A stretch of 64,000 nt of DNA from Diphasiastrum complanatum (lineage: Eukaryota; Streptophyta; Lycopodiopsida; Lycopodiales; Lycopodiaceae), in assembly GCA_029204225.1 (NCBI GenBank), contig CM055107.1, positions 23,554,178-23,618,177 of the forward strand. Reading direction: 5' to 3'. Every line of letters begins with the position of its first letter. Positions within the stretch are counted from its first letter, which is position 1. This document shows positions 22,631 through 33,589 of this stretch, in pieces. A model generated the notes under the pieces. The model searched no databases. It saw only the letters and a program-made list of their open reading frames with translations, and was not told the DNA's origin. The translations under genes were made by a program, and so were the position numbers.

Positions 22631-22894
22631 TGGCATCATAGCTATAAATCTACAAAGATGAAAACTTGTCTGGATGGAAGTGAGATGCTCAAGGAGGAGA
22701 TCCAAAGGTTGAAATCTTCTTTGCATCATTATAGAACTAATAATGATGAGATAAAAATTGCATTTCAATCCATGCATATCTCAGTCTCTTCTTAAAGATA
22801 TGGATGTGCTCAACAGAAAGGTCCGAAGCAACAAGAGGAAAAGACTGGTAAACAAGGATATATGTGATCTATCATCCAGATAAATAATAACAAA

Positions 22895-24730
22895 ATGAAA
22901 AAGATTAAGGCTTCAGTTATGGATAGCATTATGGATGAAGTTGGAAAAATATTAGACACTACATCATTGCTTCAGGGGGCATGTGACTTTTCTAGCATCA
23001 GTAGGGAAGCATCTGCAATAATGTTTAAGATGATAAAGGAGGCATTTGCACAGGTAAATATTAAAAAGTTTCCATTTTCGCGACCATAAATCAGTGGTAA
23101 TCCATTTAATATAGTTGCATATGGTAATCCATCTCATATCAATGAAGTGTATTGCTCGGAAGGAGAAAGTCTAGCTTATAACAATTCCAACAATTTATTT
23201 ATTGACATTCATCTGTTATTAACATTCATCATAAATTTTTACAGTATTACAAATGAGAATGTCAATAACAAGTTGATAGTTGTTCTCAAGTTAGATGAGT
23301 CTGAAATTATAAAAGGACAAAAAATGGAAAGAGTCAGTCTCACGATCATGAATGGAGCACTTTCAAATTCAAAAAACTCAGAAGGCCTCAATTTCAGTGT
23401 TCAATCAGAAAATGATATATGCTGGTTGGCAGCATTTCAAGTATAGCAGTTCCTTCGCATAATAAATAGGGATAATCATTTCAATATGGATTTCATATCT
23501 AAAATCTTCTCTGTGTTAATATTATGAGGCTAATCATGTTTTTGTATTCTCTTATAGGTGCTGAAAGAAGACCATAACATTCTCTCATGGATATTTAATA
23601 GAACATCATATCCTGCCACCATAAAAAATCACATGGAGGGAGTTCCACTCAATATTCCTAGAATTGGCACTTTCAACATTGAATGGCATTTAGCAGGAGA
23701 TCCGAAGACATTAAAATGTATGTTCAATGTATCTCTGGCGCTAACTCTAAACACCCTTGTTTGTACTGCATGAAAACAGATAGAAGACATAACAAGGAGT
23801 AAAGGAATATCAAGAGATCGAGAAGATCCTAATTGAAAACCTGTACTACCGATTCCTCTACGAAATGTTTATATTTGTACATTGCATACGGAGGTGCGTA
23901 TTATAGAAAAATAATATATCTTCACATCTTGTTTGCATGGAATTCCGAATCAGAGGCCTCTGCGAAGGAAGCTATTTTCATATTAAAGGATGTGTTGTCC
24001 AAAGCAGGCTTACATAAAGGCCACGTTAAAATAAAAAAAGATGAGAAGTTATCAGGTAAAACAAGAAATATTCCATGCAAGTCGAGCAATGGAGGATCTA
24101 AAGCTCGAAGATTTTTATCAAATTATTCTGGTAAACAGTCTAAGGTTCAATACACGGTTTGGAAATAAATTATCGCAGCAACTCAAGATTTCGAAGAAGA
24201 AGGTTCTACTCGTTTACACAAAGTAGAAGTTTGGAAAAAGTTAGACAACATGGTGAAATACTTGAGAAAAGATAAATATTCAAATACTGATGTACAAATG
24301 ATACAGAAAACAACCAATGAATTTGTGGATGCAGTTCAAATGGCATGGGGTGTTGATCATGTAACACATTATATGGTAAGATTTTGATTTTACACTACGA
24401 TAGACAAATACGTGCAATTAAATTAGATACTGATTTAGATTATGTTTTTATGATATGCAGCACATATTACGACATCATTCGACATTCTTTGCAAAAAATA
24501 GTGGAAGTATTAGCATATGGTCATTGCAAGGAATGGAAAAATCTCATTGGCAAGCAAGAGCGGCATTTCATAAAAGTACACAACATGGCGGGACTAGCAC
24601 AAAAAATAGCTATATACTGCAACTTTTCGAATGGTTTTATAGAAGAATCCAAATTCGTCATAATACAAAATCGATGGATTATAAAAAACTTCAAAAAGCA
24701 TGCAAATTTATACAAGTCAGTAGGCTATAG
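22895..24730 (+). pseudogene. Gene T: transposase-like protein (KDZ/Zisupton-like suspected)
   Basis: At least four exons: to 23053, 23245-23440, 23558-24375 and 24461-24730, at GT-AG borders. Coding may begin earlier, near 22660. Key segments are LKLDESEIIKGQKMERVSL (candidate first Asp), IEWHLAGDPKTLKCMF (second Asp in the GD-K motif), CLYCMKTD (a CxxC pair in a shifted frame), PVLPIPL then CTLHTEVRIIEKI, and SIWSLQGMEKSHWQARAAF (candidate catalytic Glu in QGxExSH). This order of D, GD-K, CxxC and QGxExSH resembles RNase-H-fold transposases of the KDZ type, by my recollection of that family. A frameshift near 23735 and stops near 23783, 23835 and 24167 show it is inactive. It converges on gene B. 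Confidence 0.55.
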
Positions 24731-24790
24731 ACACACAATAAAATTTTGTATATTAAATAAAAATATTTACAAAGTACAATTCAGCAGTAT

Positions 24791-26308
24791 CTAATCTGCT
24801 TCCGATATTTTTTTCAATGAAAGTTGCAACTTAGAATCATGCAACAATTTTCTTCTTTCATATGGATCCAATAGCTCATAGTTTTCATGCTTACTTGGAT
24901 CAACGTAAGCAGCATACACTGCAAAATGAGATGATCTGAGCATGGAATTTACTGGTCCATATCCTAAAATTTTAACCGCAGTAGTTTTTTTTACAAAAAT
25001 TATTTCATGCACCTTATTGAAATTATGTCCTCCAAGAAAATGAAACAATGTCTTGATTGCCATAATCATAGTTTCACCATGTTGATGAAACTTTGAATGG
25101 GCCACACTTATCTCATTATTCTTGAAGGACTTCAGATAGTGTCCCAGTGCATGATCTCTTGAAAATTCTCCAGCAGAAGATCTCTGCCCTCCTCAATGAA
25201 TTGCAAAATCATCAAGAAAAATTGTTTTCTGAAATGATAAAAAACAAAGTAAGCTCCAATATATAAACTGACATAACCAATCTACTAGTAATTGATAAGA
25301 TACAAAAACTTACGCATTCAGCTTTGTCTTCACTGATTACTGTCTCTCCATCAATATTATGTCCACCTTTCAATGTCAACATTGTTGGTGAAAAGACAGT
25401 TGGCTGTGGAAAACCAAGTTGACTTTGGATTCTAAGAAACTCCTCCTCAGAAGGTAGATCATCTTCTTTGTTGCACATTTCCTCCACAACCATTTTCAAG
25501 CAATCTTTCCTTGAATAAAACTTATCATTATGTACATCGTCAACACCAGGGAGAAGAATCAGCATCAAAATCAATTACATCCGAAAATTCATCTAGCTCT
25601 TTGCTCAAAATGCAAAGAGTCTCAGCTTCAGTGAAGTCAAAAACATCCGATATATTTGATATTGTCAAAAAGGAATTATTATCTATATTATAAGTAGGCA
25701 AAGTGATCAAAGATTTATCAGAAGGAGAAAGGGTAGTGGGGGTTCTAGGGCCTATAAACGTAGCCCTATTTCGAGCAGGATCAAAATCAGAACAATCATC
25801 TAAACTAACACTTGTATCAATAAAAAAAAGTATCTATATCTACAATCTTTGACTTTTCAGACTTTGTACCACTAGAAGAAGCTGCTTCAAAAGTGGAGGG
25901 AACAACCTCCGAATTGTTAGAAATATTTAACAAAAGAAAAAAAACAAAAGCGGATTGAAAATCAACAAATCTACATTTCTTATTATGAGTTGGCCACTCA
26001 TCTACAGACTTGAAATCATTATGTAACTTGGTAAACATTCTGTCAAGCTTAGCTTTATAGATATGCTTGTCGAGCGCCACCAGAACCTGATAATGAATCA
26101 TGTCCTTATTCTGAAATCTGAATAAGGGAGTACTGAGCAGGGACTCATATCTGAGATATATCTCAGAAAATGCCTCCACACCAGGGCCCTCAGTTATAGA
26201 AGGTAGAATAAAAAGAAAAGAAGAAATAAGAGATCTGAAGTACTCCAACCTATCAGTAATACCAAATTCATGAAAAAAAAAAAGCAAACTAGATTCAAAA
26301 TTAGACAT
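24791..26308 (-). pseudogene. Gene B: unknown protein, partner of gene A
   Basis: Two exons: 26308-25314 and 25228-24791, with a GTAAGT donor and a TTTCAG acceptor. An upstream ATG at 26389 is possible, but 26308 (MSNFESSLLFFFHEFGITD) leaves the repeated promoter motifs outside the coding region. The N-terminal half is helical (SLLSTPLFRFQNKD; ALDKHIYKAKLDRMFTKLH). A Ser-rich middle shifts frame near 25830 and again near 25560, and exon 2 contains one TGA. Exon 2 ends with AAYVDPSKHENYELLDPYER, related to AYLHNELNIHDLNPNDRRK in C'. It is not recognised as any known family. It is divergent from A across 0.9 kb and tail-to-tail with T, 60 bp apart. Confidence 0.45.
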
Positions 26309-26340
26309 ATTAAACAAAAACAATAGAACTAATGTTTTAA

Positions 26341-27115
26341 ATATCGCTCTCAAGCGCAAAACCCAGATCAGACAAGCACGACAAGGCAACGTGCACTCGA
26401 GAGAGATATTTTAAGTTGGAGTATCGGATCCGAGCGCAAGAACAAAGAGCAAAAAAGAAAAGAGATGCGAAGCGCGCTTGAATGTGATATCGGATGATGC
26501 AGTATCGGATCCAAGCGCAAAATAGTCAACGAATGGGTAATGAGAGCAAGCGGCGTGCTTGAAATCGATGTCCAGCAAAGCAATCGTAAATTTGCGTGAA
26601 AATTCGAGCCGAAGAAGACCTATTTATTAAAAAAAATTTGCACGTGTGGATTAGCGACGAGAACACGTGTCGACTTGTGATTGGTCAAAATAAATGCGCC
26701 GTACCTAGAATGATTGATCTGACATCTGTCACGTGTGAGAATAACACGCGTCGAGAGCGCATTCGCGCACGTGTCTCAGCCCACGTGGCCTAATAATAGG
26801 GTCATCATTGTCAGTACGGACAATCCACGTCGGCTAATAATCTATCCTCGCCGTCTTTTCACACGTGCAGAAATTTCATATATATAAGTCCTTGAAAATT
26901 TCATTTTTTTTTGCAAAATTTTTGCTTTTAGCTCCCAATATCGCTCTCAAGCGTGCTCTTTCACCGTTCTAGCTTTTGTCCTCTCACAGTGTCCTCGAGT
27001 CCGATACCGCTGAAATTCCAATATCGCTTTCGAGCGCGCATCTCGTTTCATAGAATAATCTCTATAGATCTTGAGCTCGAAACCGATATTCAGTTCTGGT
27101 ATCGATCTCTAGCGC
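26341..27115. promoter_or_regulatory. Divergent promoter of B and A with G-box cluster and phased motifs
   Basis: Six CACGTG boxes lie at 26641, 26664, 26730, 26768, 26782 and 26862. Around them a 17-bp motif, consensus RTATCGNNYYCNAGCGC, occurs in plus orientation at 26341, 26421, 26502, 26938, 27021 and 27099, that is two groups of three spaced 78-83 bp apart. Inverted relatives lie near 26472 and 26550. A TATA-like sequence (26879-26887) suits transcription of A. CACGTG is the known core of bZIP and bHLH sites in plants; the 17-bp motif is not one I recognise. Confidence 0.6.
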
Positions 27116-27197
27116 CCTTTCATCGCAAATTTTTTTGGTTTCATCCACTTTTCTTTTGTTCAAATTTTTTTTTGTTTATTTTCTTCCTCTGAGTATA

Positions 27198-29288
27198 ATG
27201 GCCATGACCAAATCCACTACTCGTGCCATAACCACTGTACAGCCATCCCATTCACGTGTTCCCCCTGGTACTAGTCGTAGGCATGGCAGAAAACAGGTCT
27301 GGCTGAGGGAGATCAGAAAACTCCAGAGATCAACTGAATTGTTAATCCCTAGAGCTCCTTTCGGCCGATCTGTACAGAATGTCACTCTATCACTTGGGCT
27401 GGATGTTCGTTTTGCCGTGACAACCATGCAGGCCTTGCAAGGTGTTGCAGAAGATTTTTTGTCCCAGTTTTTTGAGGATTTGTGCATGGTAAGCGTGTCA
27501 CCATCATGCCAAAGGATTTCATCATTCTCAAAAGGCTTCAGGACATATATTCTGGTCTGCATGTTGATAATGCCAGCACCTCTAGAGACCTACCTGTAGA
27601 TAGAACCGATTTGCCTACTACCTCTAGGAAGAAGAGAAAGCAGCCTGTCCCCAAGAAGGCTAGATCTTGAAGGCCAGCTGCTTCTCTTCCTCCTAGAGTT
27701 ATCTCGACCAAGAGACCACGTGTCTTCCTGAGCTATGAATCAGATGCTGGAGAATCTGACTCAGATCGAGAATCTTCACCCCTTCCTCCTCTTGTTATTC
27801 GTCCAGCTCCTCAGCAGGTTTCATCACCAAAAGTGTTGATTATCCAAGAAGGGCTAGACAAAATAACAGAAAAATTTGTAAATGTTGTTTCCACTTCTGT
27901 TTCTACTCCTGTACATAATCTTTTTGTGAGAATTTCATATGATCCAGCCCAGGTTTTTTCTTAATCTGACCATTATAATCAATATGAGGCCTACCTAGCT
28001 AACGAAATTGATCTTCTCGGCAACTTTTTTGATTTTTTTGTTCCAGATACACGTAGAAGCTTTAGATTAGGTCCCAAATTTTGTGCCGAGCTAAAAGATA
28101 AGACCTCAAAAATTTCAGATGCAATAGTAGAGGCCGAAGTTTCTTTTTTGCAAAATAGTATTAGTTTCGATTCTCATGGTGCAATTTTTGTAGTTAGTCC
28201 ATTTTTCATGGGAGCGGTAAAAGCGAAAGAAGCCAATTTTGAGAAGGCTATCTATTCTATCGAGTGCAATACTATGGCGAAATTCTATTTGATTCCATAT
28301 GAAAATAAGTAAGGATTGCTCTTTTGTTTTTGTTGCTTTAATTTGGATTGTTGCATGCCTCATTGCTTTAATAAGAACAAATTTTTTTCATAAACATGAA
28401 TTTATCGATCTTTGTATCTTGGTTGTTGCAGTCGGCATTGGAGCATAAACATTCTTTTTGTAAAGATAAATAAGGAGGGAGTATCAAATTTTCTGTGTAA
28501 AATTAAACTTAGCTGCAAATACACATAGACAATTTGATTCTCTACTTCATGATGCCGTTCGGGAAATACCGACAACGACAACTTCAATTGGAGATATAAC
28601 CATTAAATCTCTCAAGGTATATTCAATTTATCTCTTGTATACATGTATTTCTTTTTTAATTCAAATGTATCATCATAGCATAAATAAAATCTCTATAATA
28701 ATATTACTAATTTTTGTTCTATATATGCAGTGTGTACAACAAAATGACGCTTTTAGTTGTGCATGGTTTGTCCTGTACATTTCGAAGCTATTTTTTGAAT
28801 GGCTAATTTACAAACGGATATGTTTATTGAAAAGGTGATATTCTATTCATTTGTAGTTCATTTCATTCTGATTCATATTTTATTACTATCAGTGTTTGTA
28901 ATTTGCTAATTCTCGTGTTTTGTGATGATAGTTCACTCTTGAGCCGTATACTCCTAATGATGTATATAGATTTCGGCAAGAGTTGATCAGAACCATTGCC
29001 CAGTACGGAGTAAGCATTGCACCTACAATTGAGGGCCCTCAAAAAGAAGATGATCCTGTCTTAACAGCCTTTCAGGTTGTTCAGGATGCAGATTTTGTCT
29101 TATATGATAAAAAATGAATAAAAGTCCTTCGTAATACAGAGAAAGGCAATTTTGTAGCAGATATTCCTCTTGTCTTAAAAGGCATTGAGGCCCTTCCCGA
29201 AATAGAGGAGGACGAGATTATTATAGGAGTTGTTGCCTTATCAGTTGCTAATATTGATATAGAAAATATAGAAAAATTGATTGAATAG
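27198..29288 (+). pseudogene. Gene A: histone H3-like domain joined to Ulp1/C48 protease
   Basis: Begins MAMTKSTTRAITT, then LREIRKLQRSTELLI, FGRSV, MQALQGVAEDFL and, after a 7-base loss near 27485, KRVTIMPKDF: all helices of the H3 histone fold. Loop 1 has ordinary H3 length. The same frame continues through KKRKQPVPKKAR and an acidic Ser-rich linker, with stops at 27668 and near 27961, into a protease domain. Exon 1 ends at 28308. Exon 2 (28432-28616) has RHWSINILFVKI (His at 28436) and, after a frameshift, FDSLLHDAV (Asp at 28536). Exon 3 (28731-28834) has QQNDAFSCAWFVLY (Cys at 28758). Together these give the His-Asp-Gln-Cys set of SUMO/ubiquitin-type proteases. An in-frame TGA follows exon 3; open sequence at 28932-29288 may be a tail exon or lie downstream. 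Confidence 0.7.
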
Positions 29289-29488
29289 AGATCTATTTGT
29301 AAATAGAGAGACATAAAAAAAAAAAGGATACAATCATTTTACTTGTAAAGAACCCGTTTATGGGTTTTTTTTATTGATATCACAATAGATTCTTACAATC
29401 AGCTTGTGTCCATAGTCTAATACTGGAATGCAATTTTTCTATAATGATAAAAAGACATGATGATTGGCATGTATTTATTGATAGTGAC
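29289..29488. other. Convergent gap between A and C
   Basis: AT-rich. It includes AACCCGTTTATGGGTT (29350-29365), a short inverted repeat followed by a T run, perhaps a 3-prime processing region shared by the two convergent genes. Confidence 0.3.
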
Positions 29489-30266
29489 TCAATGTTTTTT
29501 CATAAGTTGGATTGTTTCACCAATATCTTTGCATTTGATCTCGAGCTCATGTCTTTTACGTACCTGCATAAAACTAATACAAAGTTAGTTAGAATTAGTA
29601 CAAAGTTTGTATTAGAAAGTTTTGATTGAAACTATTCGTAAAAGATCGAGTGTTTACAGTTACTTACGAGTTTACCATTGAAAATAAATATGAAGTCTGA
29701 AAGTACATCATCTTGTAGGAGCAATAGTTCCCACTGGCTTCCAAGTCTTGATCGAGTGGCAACCATTTACCTTTATTTTTTTTTCATCTTTGATAATGGA
29801 AGCATAAGCTCAACATTTGTTTTTCAATTTGATAACGGAAGCACATAAAAGACATTTTAATTCTACATTCTATTTCTCCATCTGATCTTTTGTCACAGCC
29901 TTCATCCATAAGTTCAGATAATAAACTATCTGATAAATTTTTGCATACAAACATCATTGGGGTTTTGTGTGCATTGACACTTAAAAAGAAATCCACAAAT
30001 ATATTCAAGGAAATAAACCAACTCAATCTGACTGTTTTTTATCTCGTGCTCATTTTTATTGAATTTTTTATATCATTATATATCTTGCAATGAAATGATT
30101 CTAAAACTGTAGCATCTGGTGCAATCCAATCATCACCCCAAGAGTTTTTTGAATATTTTCTTGGCACCCATAATCCATTATCATCTGTCTCGTTGAATAG
30201 AAGCACATAGTCGATTGAGGAGCACGGCTTCCTTGATGGCGCCATTCGTAATTTGCATGCAAAAAT
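29489..30266 (-). pseudogene. Gene C: partial homologue of C' with suspected ubiquitin-like end
   Basis: Convergent with A, about 200 bp apart. The upstream exon (from 30266) holds SSIDYVLLFNETDDNGLWVP. The next has MMFVCKNLSDSLLSELMDEG and CFRYQIEKQMLSL. A third ends FIFIFNGKL at a GTAAGT donor (29667-29662), and the last exon (29563-29489) reads VRKRHELEIKCKDIGETIQL. These align with C' segment by segment, including the intron before the last exon. A deletion removes most of the putative first beta strands and helix present in C'. The N-terminal half found in C' is absent, because the terminal repeat at 30.6-30.7 kb lies close behind. A dead gene of unknown function. Confidence 0.5.
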
Positions 30267-30619
30267 CTGAAACAATGAACTATGAATCTAAAAATTTGTG
30301 TAGAGAAAAAGCCATGAATCTGAAAAAAAATATTGGCGAAAATTTGAAACATTGATCTATTTGGCGCCACAAATTAGCTCTGGTTATCCCTGTTAATTAT
30401 GGTTTGACAATGCATATACATTAATGGTACATCATTTTTCTCACCTCAACCATCTGTCATATTCATTTTCAATATTTTTGGGTCTCTTCGGACAGTGATG
30501 AGCTGGAAGGGCAAGCCTCATCAACCAATAGCATTTCCACATGTTGCCCGACGAAATAACAATACATTTAAAAAGTTTTTATTTTATTTATATTTGGAAA
30601 ATTCTACGTTACATAGAAC

Positions 30620-30722
30620 CCCAAAGCTAAAGTTTCAATTGGTCCACATGGCAACGAAAATAAAAAAAATAAAAAAAACGTCTTTTTCAAATGCCCTCGT
30701 TGGGCTCTAAGTTTCTCTAATG
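30620..30722 (-). repeat. Terminal-inverted-repeat-like sequence, right orientation
   Basis: Ends GGGCTCTAAGTTTCTCTAATG. Its reverse complement matches 15600-15684 and, more loosely, the ends at 45855 and 47760, including the GTGGACCAATTGAAAC and TGTAACGTAGA segments shared with the 45.9 kb element. It marks a right end close to genes A and C. Confidence 0.65.
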
Positions 30723-30734
30723 TCTATATCGAAT

Positions 30735-32073
30735 TCTACCCTCTGACCAGAATCAGTGATTCTGCTTATAGAAAGTGGATTTTTGGTGAGGTTCGGAATT
30801 TACAAAACATTGGATAGCAACTTCGCAAAACCTTTCTAAAATTTGACCCTGACTCTTCCTTCACCTGCAATGGAATGAGTTGAGTTGCTACCAAGTTGTA
30901 CAACTCTAGAATGGGTGAAAGGGCTTTTGGAACCAGTCCCGATGATGGGTCATGTGCTGAGTCGCTTTTGAGTCAAGATACCATGAATCAACATCCTACA
31001 AATTTACGACCTTGGTCATGAAGGCAACTTCATCCTCCTCTTCTTGCTGGATCGAGTTATTGGTTGAGGCAGCATTGGCTTGCTATTGGAACTGCTTCTT
31101 CTTTTCATTGTTGTACTTGAGTGTTCTGCAATCCTTAATGAGATAGCTTGTCCTCTTACAGCTTGCAAAAGAGTTTCTGCTTTTATTGGAATGATGAAAA
31201 AAAATCCGAATTCGATCCAGAGCCAGAATTCGAGCTTGAGACAGAATTCGATCCAGGGTTAAAATTTGATCCAAAGCCAAAATTTGATCATGGCTGCATG
31301 TTGCTCTTTTTTTCTGAATGATCAAACTTTGTGGATTTCTTTGACTTAAACTTTTGATTATTCTTTGTGGAGAGAGCTTGAGGATCAGATCTTGAGCCTG
31401 AAGATGCATTCCTTATTATCTCCTCTTGTAGTAGCATTGAAATAACTCTAGATAGAGTGAGTTGCTACTAGGTCGAAATGGCCATGACCCATGTTTCATA
31501 GGCATCAAGGAGACTCGATAAAAGAGTCATTACTACATCTGAATCTTCAATGTTTGATCCAGTTGCAGTCATCTGCTCCATGAGATTTTTGAAGGTATTA
31601 TGATTGCTGGAAATAGTATCTGCTTCAAACATCCTCGATGTGAAGAACTTCTTCCTCAGATGGAGTTTAGATGTGACATTTCTGATTTCTAAAGTGCTGC
31701 TAGGATGTTCCAAGCATCCTTGGATGTTTGAGTAGACTGAATATGGCTGACCTAAGAGACTTTGATGCTCAGTGTGATTAAGACAAAAGCCTTGCCATCT
31801 CGTTGTCTCCATCTGGTGATGCTGGTTACATATCCCGCTAGTTTGACTTCAGTGCCATCAACAATGTCACATAGCTCCTTGGCTAATAGAGCAACTTTCA
31901 TCTTGAACTTCCAAAGATGGTAGTTCTAGAGGAACTAGAACTTGAATCTATTCTGGTATAGTTGGATATTGTTGGTAGAAACAACAATAGCAAAATATTG
32001 TTGGCTGTGTTCTTGTTGAAATGACTGAATCCACAGTAGAAATGCAGATTATAGAGACACCTGCTCTAATACC
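30735..32073 (-). pseudogene. Copia gag to protease fragment
   Basis: From right to left: a primer binding site close to TGGTATTAGAGC (minus, about 32062-32073), a gag region with DSDVVMTLLSSLLDAYETWV around 31468-31812, a damaged zinc knuckle (CKRTSYLIKDC near 31150) and a protease motif WYLDSKATQHMT near 30980, in which the DSG active site reads DSK. Multiple stops are present. Pol beyond protease is missing, because the fragment stops at the terminal repeat at 30722. Confidence 0.7.
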
Positions 32074-33000
32074 ATGTTGGAAATCAGAAAAATTTAACAC
32101 TATAGCGGAATTGAAGAGTAGGTGAATAAAGATCGGAAGCACAACAATTACCAACAAACATTCAAGATGAAAAAACCAATTCAGAAACAACAATAGAACA
32201 TTCACATGTAGACAGAAATCCGCATTCTGATTAATTACAAAAATGAGTACAATAGTTTGAAGTTGGCTACAAAACAGTAGGGTGCTCAACTTCAACAAAA
32301 ATGCTAATGGCTAGAAATAAAAAAAATTCTCTCTTCTCATTCAAACAAATTCTACATCCGCCTACTTAATTTCTAATAACTTGTTGAAGAATTTTTCCTA
32401 CACATCTTTCCATAATCGGCCTGTCAAACATTCACCTCCTCAATTTCTAATGCACAAGGTCCTATGCAGGCGTATTTACAATCCCTAAGAAGTCCACTAT
32501 AAATTAATGGTCACTGGATCATAATTTTTCAGTTGATAGTATCGAAAAATTTGACTAAAGGTCGGAGTTTTACAAAGGGTTGAAAATTAACAAGGGTCGA
32601 ATTCTATATATAGGGTCAAAAAATTAACAAAAGGGTCGAATTTATATACTTGGGTAGGATTTTTCTAGGGTCAAAAAAATAAGACCCAATCTGATCCGAT
32701 CTAGGGTTGAAGGTGCTCGGATAAAATTAGACCCAATCTGATCCGATCCAAGGTTGAAGACGTCCGAAAAAAATTTCACTTCAATCTGATCCGATCTAGG
32801 GTCGGAAAATCAAACTTTGACGGGATTTGCAATGGGTTGGCAAAATAGTCTTGGGTCAAAAAAATCCGATCCTGGATTTTTTTATCCTTCATATTTTTTA
32901 GTAGTTTTTTTTTCTAATAAATGTAAACAACAATTTTTAGGATGCTCATTAACAAATGAAATTGGGCTTGAGCATGAATTCCAATAGTGTTGTCAAATTG
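32074..33000 (-). other. Probable 5-prime LTR and spacer
   Basis: TGTTGGAAATCAG begins directly beside the primer binding site, as an LTR end should. Its other limit cannot be set because no second copy is visible. From 32680 to 32815 a unit with CAATCTGATCCGATCTAGGG occurs three times. No gene is seen. Confidence 0.45.
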
Positions 33001-33006
33001 TAGTCA

Positions 33007-33575
33007 ATGAGGACTCTCACTGCACTAGCAGCCGCCAAAGACCTCGAGATGCACCTAATGGATGTCAAAACAACCTTCCTCAATGGCTATGTCGAAGGTG
33101 AAGTGTACACTTTCCAACCCAAAGGCTTTGAAGTCGAAGGCCAAGAGCACAAAGTGTGCAAGCTACACAAAGAGCTATAAGGGCTTGGTTCAAACAAATT
33201 AATGCTTATTATATTCAATTAGACTTTGCAAACAATTCAGTTGACTGTAATGTTTATTCGAAACACATAGTTGTCAACTCAGTTTAAATAGCTCTATATG
33301 TAAATGATGCAGTTATACTGTCTAACGACACATTCTTGCTACACACTACTAAGAGTAATCTGTCAAAGGAATTTGACATGACCGATTTTGAAATTGTTCA
33401 TTCATTGTTAGGAATGCACATTACTAGAGATAGATTCATCAAAGCTCTTCCCAGGATCAAGCATCAGAAGTTCTTCAACATGCTAAAACTGACGAAGACA
33501 TTCAAGGCACCAACCGTGACTTTAAGGGGGGTAGCGACCTTGGTTCACATGTCACGCATCGATTCGTTCCCAAGG
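33007..33575 (+). pseudogene. Copia reverse transcriptase fragment
   Basis: Begins MRTLTALAAAKDLEMHLMDV and TTFLNGYVEGEVYTFQPKGF, standard Copia RT text, followed by stops; EFDMTDFEIVHSLLGM appears at 33370-33415. About 150 codons of RT survive and the catalytic YVDD loop is damaged. The plus-strand fragment has no gag or integrase attached. Confidence 0.75.
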
Positions 33576-33589
33576 TAATAATGCTTCCC

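Noticed and set aside
24384-24794. 136-codon plus-strand ORF overlapping the last exon of gene T
   Set aside because: The alternative frame of the same DNA carries the conserved QGMEKSHWQARAAF segment, so this frame is a shadow.
27489-27494. GTAAGC as a splice donor explaining the frame change in the H3 part
   Set aside because: The homologous text continues directly in the next frame without any acceptor; a 7-base loss explains it better.
27198-27660. Gene A H3-like domain as a centromeric histone (CENH3) gene
   Set aside because: Loop 1 between the first and second fold helices has ordinary H3 length; plant CENH3 usually has extra residues there. The domain is also followed by a protease in the same frame, unlike CENH3.
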